Shown here: positions 41,765 through 49,451 of the stretch, one piece after another | Layout: each line of letters begins with the position of its first letter | How positions within the stretch are numbered: the stretch's first letter is position 1 | DNA from: Actinophytocola sp036402745 | Lineage (GTDB): Bacteria; Actinomycetota; Actinomycetes; Mycobacteriales; Pseudonocardiaceae | NCBI RefSeq assembly: GCF_036402745.1 | Contig: NZ_DASWSJ010000087.1 | Location: 1 to 64,000, forward strand | DNA: 64,000 nucleotides | Direction of reading: 5' to 3' | Translations under genes and position numbers: made by a program | The notes under the pieces: model-generated | Seen by the model: only the letters and a program-made list of their open reading frames with translations | Database searches by the model: none | What the model was told of the DNA's origin: nothing

Positions 41765-43730
41765 GTGCGCTCTCTTCTTCTCGATGCAGGGTCAGGTAAA
41801 GATCTTCGAAACTGTCCAGCGTCGTGGCGAGGTCGTGGTGGACGGCGATCTGCCGGCTGGCCGTTCCCATGGCGAGCCGGGCGGTCGGGTCGGCGGCGAG
41901 CGTGTCCAGCGCGGCCGCGAGGGCCGCGACGTCGCCGGGCGGGTACAGGTAGCCGTTGACGCCATGATGCACCAGGTGCGGCAACGCCATCGCGTCGGCC
42001 GCGACCACCGGCAGCCCGGTGGCCATCGCCTCCATCGTGGCGATGCTCTGCAGCTCCGCGGTGCCCGGCATGCAGAACAGGTCGCCCCGGCGCAGCACGG
42101 CCACGAGCTCGTCGTCGGGCACGAAACCGTGGAACCGCACCAGGTCCGCGATGCCGAGGTGGCCGGCGAGCTCGGTGAGCTCGGCCCGGCACACCCCGTC
42201 GCCGACGATCTCGGCGCGGACGCCGGTGGTGCGGGCCAGCGCGCGCAGCAGCTCGTCGACGTTCTTCTCGCGGTCCAGCCGGCCCACGAAGACGACGGTG
42301 GCGGTGGTCGACGCCTGCCGGGGCCCGGCGGCCGCGCCGTACCGGACGAGGTCGATGCCGCAGGAGATGGCCCGGGTCGGCAGTCCCTTGTCCCGCAGGA
42401 TGTTCGCCGCCCGCGGGGTCGGCGCGGTGACCACCTGAGCCCGCCGGTACACGCGCACCAGGTCGCGCCACGCGATGCGGGCGATCAGGCCGTGCAGGAA
42501 GTGCGGGACCGGGCCGTAGCCGAGCAGGTTCTCCGGCATGAAGTGGTTGGTGGCGACGACCGGCAGGTCGTGCGCGCGCGCCGCGCGCAGCACCGTGCGG
42601 CCCACCGCGAAGTGCGCCTGCACGTGCACGACGTCCGGCCGCACCCGGGCGAGCAGCTGCGGCAGCGCGCGGCTCACCTGCCACGGGGTGCACATCCGGA
42701 ACGTCGGGTGGAACGGCGTGCGGGTGGACGCGATGCGGTGCACGGTGACCCGGCCGACCAGCGACGAGCCGCCCTGCGCGGTGGGGGACGGGCACACCAC
42801 GTGCACGTCGTTGCCCCGCCCGGCGAGCCCCTCGGCCAGCCTGCTCGCGAAGTTCGCCGCGCCGTTGATGTCGGGCGGGTAGGTGTCCGCGGCCAGCAGG
42901 ATCCGTTGTCCCGTCGGGTGTTGCGGGCCGGCGCCGATCCGGGTCGGCCGCCGGTCCGGGGCGGAGCGGGTCAACGCGATCACCCCGGCGACGGCCAGCG
43001 CCGCGCACGCGAGCTGCATGCTCACGACGAGCGGGCTGCCGACCGCCTCGCCGTAGACGCCGATCCCGACGGCGACCGCGGTGAGCGGGTCGATCACGGT
43101 GACCGCGCCGATGACCACGGCGGGCGGGCCGCTCGCGTAGGCCTGGTGCACGAGCCAGCCACCGGCGAGCATCAGCGCGGCCGACTCGGCGGCGAGGCCG
43201 AGCGAGCCGTTCAGGACGGCGGCCCTGATGAGCGCCGAGCCCAGCCCGAACAGGACCGCGGCCGACGACGCGAGCACGAGGCACCGGGTACGCCCGGCGG
43301 ACAGCAGGCCCGCGATGGCGACCAGCGCGGCCACGGCGAGCACGATCTGCACCCGCGAGGTGTCCACTGTGGAGGGTGTGGCGCTGTGCGTGGTGGCGGC
43401 GAGCAGCACGAAGCCCGCCGTGCCGGCGCACACCGCGAGCGCCGCCCGCAGGGAGTGCCTGCCGAACAGCGTCGTGAGCACCAGGCTCAGCACGCCGACC
43501 GGCTGGACGACCGCGAGCGGTGCCATGGACAGGGCGAGCACGTGCATGCCGGTGCCGACCACGGCGAGCGAGGTGCCCGCCAGCCAGGCCGGGGTGCGCA
43601 CCGCGCGCCACAGGCCGCGCGGGGTGGTCGAGCCGCTCTCGCGCACCGAGCGGTGCTGGAGGTGGATCGCGGTGGCGAAACAGCACGCGGCCAGGGCAGC
43701 CAGTGCCACCGCGAGAAGGACGACGTTCAT
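41691..43730 (-). CDS. Fused DMT-like membrane domain and GT4 glycosyltransferase
   Basis: This 679-residue protein combines two parts. Residues about 1-275 have nine or ten membrane spans and resemble EamA/DMT (DUF6-like) transporters. Residues about 295-650 are a GT-B glycosyltransferase of family 4 (AADTYPPDINGAANFASRLAEGLAGRG, VVFVGRLDREKN, GLPVVAADAMALPHLV). GT4 enzymes transfer sugars such as mannose to lipids, and PimB-type members act on phosphatidylinositol mannosides. A membrane carrier joined to such an enzyme could bring the lipid substrate to it, or flip the product. The ATG at 43730 overlaps the preceding DUF998 gene by 4 bp. Confidence 0.88.
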   Translation of the reverse strand: MNVVLLAVALAALAACCFATAIHLQHRSVRESGSTTPRGLWRAVRTPAWLAGTSLAVVGTGMHVLALSMAPLAVVQPVGVLSLVLTTLFGRHSLRAALAVCAGTAGFVLLAATTHSATPSTVDTSRVQIVLAVAALVAIAGLLSAGRTRCLVLASSAAVLFGLGSALIRAAVLNGSLGLAAESAALMLAGGWLVHQAYASGPPAVVIGAVTVIDPLTAVAVGIGVYGEAVGSPLVVSMQLACAALAVAGVIALTRSAPDRRPTRIGAGPQHPTGQRILLAADTYPPDINGAANFASRLAEGLAGRGNDVHVVCPSPTAQGGSSLVGRVTVHRIASTRTPFHPTFRMCTPWQVSRALPQLLARVRPDVVHVQAHFAVGRTVLRAARAHDLPVVATNHFMPENLLGYGPVPHFLHGLIARIAWRDLVRVYRRAQVVTAPTPRAANILRDKGLPTRAISCGIDLVRYGAAAGPRQASTTATVVFVGRLDREKNVDELLRALARTTGVRAEIVGDGVCRAELTELAGHLGIADLVRFHGFVPDDELVAVLRRGDLFCMPGTAELQSIATMEAMATGLPVVAADAMALPHLVHHGVNGYLYPPGDVAALAAALDTLAADPTARLAMGTASRQIAVHHDLATTLDSFEDLYLTLHREEESAHDHAGPADAADARRAEREHTAAAG

Positions 43731-44359
43731 CCGGTCACCCGCTTTATCGTCGTGGCGGTGGTCAGCAGCAGCGCCACCTCGGCGCCGAGCGCGAGACGTT
43801 CGAGCAGCCCCTGCACGCCGGGCAGCGGGGGCGGGGCGAGCTGGCAGAGCCCGAACACCGCCGCGAGCACGAGACAGCCCACGGCGAGCCGGCGGATGCT
43901 CAGCGCCATGGACCGCAGGCGTGGGTCGGCGCGCAGCGCCCGGGAGAGGTGCCAGGCCGCGATCGGCAGGCTGGTGAGGAACGTGCCGCCCGCGATCCGG
44001 TGGATGTCACCGGAGAACGACGAGTCGCCGCTCGTGCGGTTGGTGGGGAACACCGCGCACAGCAGCAGCCCCCACCCCCACAGGCTGAACAGCACGGTCC
44101 GCAGCCGCGAGCCCGGCACCCCGAGCGCCGGCAGGCACGCCAGCACCGCGACCCCGCCCGCGAGGAGCAGCAGGACCGCGAGCACGTAGAGCACGTCGCC
44201 CGGGCCGTAGAACACGTAGTCGCTGACCACGTTCGCGATCGGGCTCACCTGCGCGCGCAACGCGACCGTGAGGTAGAAGCCGACCAGCAGCGACCCGGCC
44301 AGCAACGCGATCGACACCCGGGCGAGCGGGACGGCCGCGGTGCGGCGGACGAGGGACAC
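43727..44359 (-). CDS. DUF998 family membrane protein
   Basis: This 210-residue protein has about six hydrophobic segments and the DUF998 pattern (SPIANVVSDYVFYGPG, FPTNRTSGDSSFSGDIHRIAGG). The function of the family is unknown. The start is GTG at 44359, with AAAGG only a couple of bases before it, so the start is uncertain. It overlaps the fused glycosyltransferase gene and is probably co-expressed with it, which hints at a role in cell-envelope lipid or glycan handling. Confidence 0.85.
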   Translation of the reverse strand: MSLVRRTAAVPLARVSIALLAGSLLVGFYLTVALRAQVSPIANVVSDYVFYGPGDVLYVLAVLLLLAGGVAVLACLPALGVPGSRLRTVLFSLWGWGLLLCAVFPTNRTSGDSSFSGDIHRIAGGTFLTSLPIAAWHLSRALRADPRLRSMALSIRRLAVGCLVLAAVFGLCQLAPPPLPGVQGLLERLALGAEVALLLTTATTIKRVTG

Positions 44360-44403
44360 ACCTTTGACAGTGCCGCCGGATGGTTAAAGGACCATGAAGA
44401 TCC

Positions 44404-45837
44404 TCAAAGGGTTGGGTGAGAAACGACTGGCAGGAGCAGCTCCAGCAGCGCGCCGCCGGCCTCCGCCCGGCCGGCTCGCACCGTGCCGCCGTGGCCGGCG
44501 GCGACCTGCTCGACGATCGCCAGCCCCAGTCCGGAGCCGGGCAGCGCGCGGGCGGCCTCGGCCCGGTAGAACCGCTCGAACACGTGGGGGAGGTCGACCT
44601 GGTCGATGCCCGGGCCCTCGTCCTCGACGCGCACGACCGCGTGGTCGCTGCTGTTCCGCACGCTGACCCGAACCGCGCCCTCGGGCGGGCTCCACTTCGC
44701 GGCGTTGTCGAGCATGTTGAGTACCGCGCGCTCCAGCGACGCCGGGTGGCCGACCACCTGGACCCGGGTCAGGTCGGTGTCGAACCGGACCCGCGGTGCC
44801 CGTGCCCGCGCGCGCTCCACCGCCGCGCCGACGATGTCGGACAGGTCGGCGGGCACGGGCGGCTCCGGGCTCGAGTCGTCCTTGGCCAGCTCGACGAGCT
44901 CGCCGACCAGCGTGCTCAGCTCGACCGCCTGGGTGCCGAGGTCGCCGAGCAACCGGGTCCGGTCGGCGGCGGCGAGGACCTTCGCCGACCCTTCCGCGTG
45001 GATCAGCAGCTCGACGTTGTTGCGCAGGCTGGTCAGCGGGGTGCGCAGCTCGTGCCCGGCGTCCTCCACCAGCCGCCGCTGCGCCGCGCGGGAGCTGCCG
45101 AGCGCGGACAGCATCGCGTTGAACGCCTCCGCCAGCCGGGCGATCTCGCCGCGGCCCGCCACCGGGATCTTCGCCTTCAGGTCCTGGGTGTGCGCGACCC
45201 GTTCGGCGCCCGCGGTGAGCGCGTCGACCGGCCGCAGCGCGGCGCGCGCGACCGAGCGGCCGAGCACGGCCGCCCCGAGCACGCCGATGACCGACAGCAG
45301 CACGTGCAGGAGGCCCAGCTCGGTGAGCGTCTGCTCGATGCCCTCGGCGTCCCGGGCGACCTGCACCAGCCCCCCGTCCCGGGCGGCCACCGTCCACACC
45401 CGGTACTGGTCGTAGCCGATCCGCAGCCGCTCCACCTGCGCGGGCTGCCCGTCGGCCACCGCACGCGCCTTGGCGGTCACCGGTACCCGGTCGGCTCCCT
45501 GGGCACCCGCGGTGGTGACCGCGCCGCCCGGGGCGACGAACTGCACGATGAGCTCGGCCGGCCGGTCGGGACCGTCGTCGCCGGGTGAGGCCCGGTCAGC
45601 GGGCCGCAGTGTGGCGAGCGCGTCGCTCGCCGACGTGGACTTGACCGCCAGCTGCCCGTAGGAGCGGAGCTGGTCGTCGAACTGCTGGTAGAGCTTGGCC
45701 TGCACGATCAGCCACGACGCGGTGGCCACGACCACCACGGCTACCGCCGCCGCGCCCGCGGCGAGCAGGGTGAACCGCGACCGGAGCGAGAGCCGCCGCC
45801 AGCGGTGGTCCGCCAGCCACGCACGGGGCTTCCTCAC
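44404..45837 (-). CDS. OmpR-class sensor histidine kinase
   Basis: This 477-residue kinase has two membrane spans (about residues 22-45 and 165-190) that flank an external sensor region, then a HAMP linker, a dimerisation helix with the phosphorylated His in DAGHELRTPLTSLRNN, and a HATPase domain (MLDNAAKW, DEGPGID, GSGLGLAIV). The layout and neighbouring regulator match MprB/TcrY-like actinobacterial kinases. The GTG at 45837 overlaps the stop of the regulator gene. The signal is not known. Confidence 0.93.
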   Translation of the reverse strand: MRKPRAWLADHRWRRLSLRSRFTLLAAGAAAVAVVVVATASWLIVQAKLYQQFDDQLRSYGQLAVKSTSASDALATLRPADRASPGDDGPDRPAELIVQFVAPGGAVTTAGAQGADRVPVTAKARAVADGQPAQVERLRIGYDQYRVWTVAARDGGLVQVARDAEGIEQTLTELGLLHVLLSVIGVLGAAVLGRSVARAALRPVDALTAGAERVAHTQDLKAKIPVAGRGEIARLAEAFNAMLSALGSSRAAQRRLVEDAGHELRTPLTSLRNNVELLIHAEGSAKVLAAADRTRLLGDLGTQAVELSTLVGELVELAKDDSSPEPPVPADLSDIVGAAVERARARAPRVRFDTDLTRVQVVGHPASLERAVLNMLDNAAKWSPPEGAVRVSVRNSSDHAVVRVEDEGPGIDQVDLPHVFERFYRAEAARALPGSGLGLAIVEQVAAGHGGTVRAGRAEAGGALLELLLPVVSHPTL

Positions 45838-46535
45838 AGGGGTTCCTCGCGGAGCACGTAGCCGACCCCGCGCACGGTGTGCAGCAGCCGGGCCTCGCCG
45901 TCGGCCTCGAGCTTGCGGCGCAGGTAGCTGACGTAGACGTCGAGCCCGTTGGAGGCGGCGCCGAAGTCGTAGCCCCAGACGTGCCGGAACATCGTGGTGC
46001 GGGAGAGCACCAGCCGCGGGTGCCGCAGGAACGTCTCGAGGATCGAGAACTCGGTCCGGGTGAGCGCCAGCGGCCGGTCGCCGCGGCGCACCTCGCGGGT
46101 GCCGATGTGCAGCACGAGGTCCGCGAAGTGCAGCTCCCCGGCCGGCACGTCGCCGCCCGTGGCCGCGTCCAGGTAGCCGCCGCGCCGCACCAGCGCGCGG
46201 ACGCGGGCCAGCAGCTCCTGCAACGCGAAGGGCTTGGCCAGGTAGTCGTCCGCGCCCGCGTCCAGCCCCGCGACCCGGTCGGTGACGTCGTCGCGCGCGG
46301 TGAGCATGAGCACCGGGGTGAGGTCGCCGTCGGCACGCAGCACCCGGCAGGTGTCCAGGCCGCCCAGCACCGGCATGGTGACGTCGAGGATGACCCCGTC
46401 CGGCCGCTGCGCGCGGATCATCGCCAGCGCCGCCGCCCCGTCGTGGGCGACGGACACCTCGTAGCCCTCGAACCGCAGCGTCCGCGACAAGGACTCGCAC
46501 ACCGCGGGCTCGTCGTCGACGATCAGGATGTGCAC
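45834..46535 (-). CDS. OmpR/PhoB-type response regulator
   Basis: This 233-residue protein has a receiver domain (ILIVDDEPAV, phosphoacceptor Asp in GVILDVTMPVLGG, Lys in YLAKPF) and a winged-helix output domain (LTRTEFSILETFLRHPRLVLSR, VYVSYLRRKLEADGEARLLHTVRGVGYVLRE). The GTG at 46535 has a good GGAAGGGA ribosome site and gives the normal N-terminus. A longer frame to 46568 adds an atypical extension. It pairs with the kinase next to it. Regulators of this class bind direct repeats of about 11 bp, and such repeats lie at 47529-47561. Confidence 0.93.
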   Translation of the reverse strand: MHILIVDDEPAVCESLSRTLRFEGYEVSVAHDGAAALAMIRAQRPDGVILDVTMPVLGGLDTCRVLRADGDLTPVLMLTARDDVTDRVAGLDAGADDYLAKPFALQELLARVRALVRRGGYLDAATGGDVPAGELHFADLVLHIGTREVRRGDRPLALTRTEFSILETFLRHPRLVLSRTTMFRHVWGYDFGAASNGLDVYVSYLRRKLEADGEARLLHTVRGVGYVLREEPL

Positions 46536-46620
46536 GGCCGTCCCTTCCGGCTCCCCGGTCCACGCCACCCGGAACTCACGGTTCTCAAGCTACGCCCGCG
46601 GGGGCGGGAACCGCGGGACC

Positions 46621-46641
46621 CCCGGCGCCGCGAACGCCGGG
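46621..46641. terminator. Possible terminator after the zinc-ribbon gene
   Basis: CCCGGCG and CGCCGGG form a 7-bp stem with a 7-base loop, 19 bp beyond the stop of the minus-strand zinc-ribbon gene. There is no T run. Confidence 0.45.
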
Positions 46642-46659
46642 TGCCGACAACTCGCGGGG

Positions 46660-46986
46660 CTACTGCGTGGCGGGCAGGTGCGGCACGGTCGCGCGCCGGG
46701 TGTCCGCGTCGGCGGTCACCTTCTGCCGGGGCTCGTCCTTGTCCTCCGCCGCCACCGGCACGTCCCGCCGGGCGACCAGCTCGCGGAACACCCTGTTGCG
46801 CCCGCAGACCGGGCACAGGATGTCGTCGAACGCGGGGTTCAGCACGGGCACCCCGTCCAGGCGGTAGTAGGCCCACACGTCGCCCTCGTTGTCCTCCAGG
46901 AACTGCACGTCGTAGTCGGCGGTCCAGGTGTGCCCGCAGTTCGCGCAGCTGAAGCGGTACCGCTCGACGGCGATCTCGACGATCAC
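46660..46986 (-). CDS. Small zinc-ribbon protein
   Basis: The 108-residue protein has two CxxC pairs, CANCGHTW and CPVCGRNRVF, separated by about 40 residues with WTADYDVQFLEDNEGDVWAYYRLDGVPV, so it should hold one zinc ion. The GTG at 46986 follows GGAGGA at correct spacing. It overlaps the end of the PRC-barrel-like gene by 4 bp, so the two are coupled. I do not know a specific function. Confidence 0.75.
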   Translation of the reverse strand: MIVEIAVERYRFSCANCGHTWTADYDVQFLEDNEGDVWAYYRLDGVPVLNPAFDDILCPVCGRNRVFRELVARRDVPVAAEDKDEPRQKVTADADTRRATVPHLPATQ

Positions 46987-47381
46987 GGTGGTGTCCTCCG
47001 GTCCGAGCCGAGGTGCGCGGTGAGCCAGTCCCACGCCCGGCGCAGGCGGGCCTCGAGCGGGCTCTCCACGGGTTCCTCCTCGGGCTCGTCTTCGCGCTCG
47101 GGGCGGGGCCGCGCGGGGTCCGGGTCGTGCAGCTCTTCGCGTGGGACGGCCAGCAGCACACCCCGCTCGTGCAGCGCGGCGATCTGGTCGGCGTCGGCGA
47201 ACAGGTGCCGGCCCGGCAGCGGCACGGTGTGCACGACGAGCCCTTCGAAGATGTCCGCGACGTCGTCGGCGACGACGTGCTCGACGACGCCGACACGCGC
47301 ACCGGCGGGGTCGTGGACCGGCGTACCCTCGCGGAGCACGGTGTAGGCGATCGGCCGGCCGAGGTCGTCGGGAACGTTCAC
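46983..47381 (-). CDS. PRC-barrel-like small protein
   Basis: The protein has 132 residues. The N-terminal 80 look like a PRC-barrel or related small beta-barrel domain (GRPIAYTVLREGTPVHDPAGARVGVVEHVVADDVADIFEGLVVHT). An acidic, low-complexity linker and a short amphipathic helix (LEARLRRAWDWLTAHLG) follow. The GTG at 47381 is the only good start before the conserved part. Function unknown. It is co-transcribed with the zinc-ribbon gene. Confidence 0.7.
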   Translation of the reverse strand: MNVPDDLGRPIAYTVLREGTPVHDPAGARVGVVEHVVADDVADIFEGLVVHTVPLPGRHLFADADQIAALHERGVLLAVPREELHDPDPARPRPEREDEPEEEPVESPLEARLRRAWDWLTAHLGSDRRTPP

Positions 47382-47434
47382 GCCCTCGCACCTACCCGGC
47401 CGGCCCGCCCGCGAAACCCGGCGCGACCGGGACC

Positions 47435-47480
47435 GGCCTGCCAGGCCCAGCCGTGCCGGTCCGGCTCGACCTGCCAGGCC
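47435..47480. promoter_or_regulatory. Paired palindromes in a divergent promoter region
   Basis: GGCCTGCCAGGCC (47435-47447) is a perfect 13-bp palindrome. A second copy with one mismatch lies at 47468-47480, 33 bp away, which is about three helical turns. They lie between the divergent PRC-like and DUF5335-like genes and could be a regulator site. Confidence 0.4.
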
Positions 47481-47528
47481 GTGGCGGCGGCGTCCCGCGG
47501 TGACGGACCGTGGGGGACCGACGGGACC

Positions 47529-47561
47529 GCGATGAGACTGCGATGAGCCCGCGATGAGGGA
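47529..47561 (+). promoter_or_regulatory. Three tandem 11-bp repeats (GCGATGAG-N3)
   Basis: GCGATGAG starts at 47529, 47540 and 47551, exactly one helical turn apart, ending 10 bp before the ATG of the DUF5335-like gene. Tandem repeats with 11-bp spacing are typical sites for OmpR/PhoB regulators. The last copy also overlaps the expected ribosome site region, so binding could block translation or transcription. Confidence 0.45.
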
Positions 47562-47570
47562 GGGCAAGGG

Positions 47571-47924
47571 ATGGCCGACACCGGAACGCTCAACCGCAAC
47601 GAGTGGCTGGCCGCTTTCGATCGGATGACCTCCGACCACGAGGGCGACGAGGTCACGATCGAGGTGCTGGACCCGACCATCGGCTACGAGCCCGAGGCCG
47701 AGCGGATGCCGTTCTCCTACCTCAACTACGACCCGAAGGACGACGTGGTCATCGTCGCCGTCGGCGGCCGGACCCCGCGGTATCCGGTCGTGCTCCGGCA
47801 CATCGTGTACCGGCCGTCCCGTGTGGACATCGCGGTCGACGAGGTGCCGCAGCCCGCGGTGCGGGTCGTCGAGGAGGACGGCACCACCACGCTGGTGACC
47901 TTCTTCCCCGCCGCCGCGTCCTGA
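47571..47924 (+). CDS. DUF5335-like protein
   Basis: The 117-residue protein begins LNRNEWLAAFDRMTSDHEGDEVTIEVLDPTIGYEPEAERMPFSYLNYDPKDDVVIVAVGG and looks like the actinobacterial DUF5335 family, which has no known function. No signal peptide or membrane span is present. The ATG has a GGAGGGCAAGGG stretch before it. It is preceded by tandem 11-bp repeats and is followed on the same strand by a methyltransferase gene. Confidence 0.75.
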   Translation: MADTGTLNRNEWLAAFDRMTSDHEGDEVTIEVLDPTIGYEPEAERMPFSYLNYDPKDDVVIVAVGGRTPRYPVVLRHIVYRPSRVDIAVDEVPQPAVRVVEEDGTTTLVTFFPAAAS

Positions 47925-47963
47925 CCGGGCCGGGGCACCCGTGGCGTGACAGCATGTCCCTCC

Positions 47964-49418
47964 GTGCCCCCCGATCTCTCCGCCGACCTCTGCGCGCGAC
48001 TGCGTGACGCATTCCTGACCGCGGGCTACACCGCGGACGGTGTCGTCGCCGCGCTCGGCGTCCAGGCCCACGCCGCGCTCGGCCGCGGCGAGCCGGAGGC
48101 CGCCCGCCTCGCCAGCCGCGACGCAGGAGCGCTCGGGACGCTGATCCGGCTGTTCCTGCTGGGCGACGCCGAGCCGGCCGCCGCCGTGCGGGCCGCGCTC
48201 GGGCCGGTCGACCTCGACGCGGCGGTGGCGAACGAGATCATCACCCCGGACCGGCGGGCGGGCCTGGACATCCGCCCGTACGAGGACAGCTGGTGGGTGA
48301 TCGCCGACCTCGACACCGACCTGCGCGGCGGCGCCGTGCCCGAGGACCACGTGCTCGGCGTCGGCCATGCCTCGGTCAGCCTCGCCCGCGCCACCGCGCG
48401 CCGCCCGGTCGGCACGCTGCTCGACCTCGGCACCGGCTGCGGCGTCCAGGCACTGCACGCGAGCACGCACGCGCGGCGGATCACGGCCACCGACCTGTCC
48501 CCGCGCGCCCTCGCGCTCGCACGGGGCACGTTCCACCTCAACGAGCTGGACGTCGAGCTGGCGCGGGGCGAGTGGTTCGGCCCGGTGCGGGGCCGCCGGT
48601 TCGACCAGATCGTGTGCAACCCGCCGTTCGTCGTCGGCCCGCCGCGGGTGGACTACGTCTACCGCGACTCCGGGCTGGGCGGCGACGACGCCAGCGCGCT
48701 GGTCGTCGGGCAGCTGCCCGCGTTCCTCACCGAGGGCGGCGTCGGCCAGCTGCTCGCGTCCTGGCTGCACCGCGAGGGCGAGGACTGGGCGGACCGCGTC
48801 ACGTCGTGGCTGCCGGATGGCGTGGACGGGTGGTTCGTGCAGCGCGACGTCGCCGACCCCGTGCTGTACGTGGGCACGTGGCTGCGGGACGCGGGCGTCG
48901 ACCCGCGGTCGCCGGAGGGCCGGGAGAAGACGCGGGCGTGGCTCGACTGGTTCGCGGCGAACGGCGTCGAGGGTGTCGGCTTCGGCTACGTCACGCTGCG
49001 GCGCACCGGCGAGGCCCGCGCCGAGGTGGTGTGCGAGGACCTGCGGCACGCCTACGACGACCCGCTGGGCCCGGAGGCGGCCCGGTGGCTGGACAGCGTG
49101 GCGTGGCTGCGGGACCACGGCGACAAGCTGCTGCGGACGCGGTTCACCGTGCCGCCGACCGTGCTGCTGGAAGAGGTGCGCGAGCCGGGCGAGGACGGCT
49201 GGGCGGCGGTGGTGCGCCGGCTGCACCGTACCGACGGCCCGGGCTGGCAGCACGAGGTCGACGAGCCGATCGCGAAGCTGCTCGCCGGCTGCCGCGGCGC
49301 GCTCCCGCTCGAAGACCTGCTGGCACTGCTGGAGTTCGCTTACGCCGACCTCGACCCGGCGGCGGCCCTGCCGATCGTGCGCGACCTCGTGCTGCACGGG
49401 ATGCTGCTCCCGGCCTGA
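47964..49418 (+). CDS. Class I methyltransferase, PrmC/HemK-like
   Basis: This protein of about 484 residues has an N-terminal helical region (to about 130) and a Rossmann methyltransferase domain: LLDLGTGCGVQAL for SAM binding and CNPPFVVGPP, the NPPF/Y motif of N-methyltransferases that act on glutamine or adenine. PrmC/HemK methylates release factors, but this longer form is a different branch, and its target is unknown. Start choice: GTG at 47964 fits a leaderless promoter (CAGCAT 8 bp upstream). GTG at 47946 is the alternative. Confidence 0.82.
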   Translation: MPPDLSADLCARLRDAFLTAGYTADGVVAALGVQAHAALGRGEPEAARLASRDAGALGTLIRLFLLGDAEPAAAVRAALGPVDLDAAVANEIITPDRRAGLDIRPYEDSWWVIADLDTDLRGGAVPEDHVLGVGHASVSLARATARRPVGTLLDLGTGCGVQALHASTHARRITATDLSPRALALARGTFHLNELDVELARGEWFGPVRGRRFDQIVCNPPFVVGPPRVDYVYRDSGLGGDDASALVVGQLPAFLTEGGVGQLLASWLHREGEDWADRVTSWLPDGVDGWFVQRDVADPVLYVGTWLRDAGVDPRSPEGREKTRAWLDWFAANGVEGVGFGYVTLRRTGEARAEVVCEDLRHAYDDPLGPEAARWLDSVAWLRDHGDKLLRTRFTVPPTVLLEEVREPGEDGWAAVVRRLHRTDGPGWQHEVDEPIAKLLAGCRGALPLEDLLALLEFAYADLDPAAALPIVRDLVLHGMLLPA

Positions 49419-49451
49419 CCCGGTCGTGCCGCCGCCCTGACGGTGTCGCCT

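Noticed and set aside
46528..47346. Plus-strand frames opposite the zinc-ribbon and PRC-like genes
   Set aside because: No motif is present, whereas the minus-strand frames have CxxC pairs, ribosome sites and a coupled overlap.
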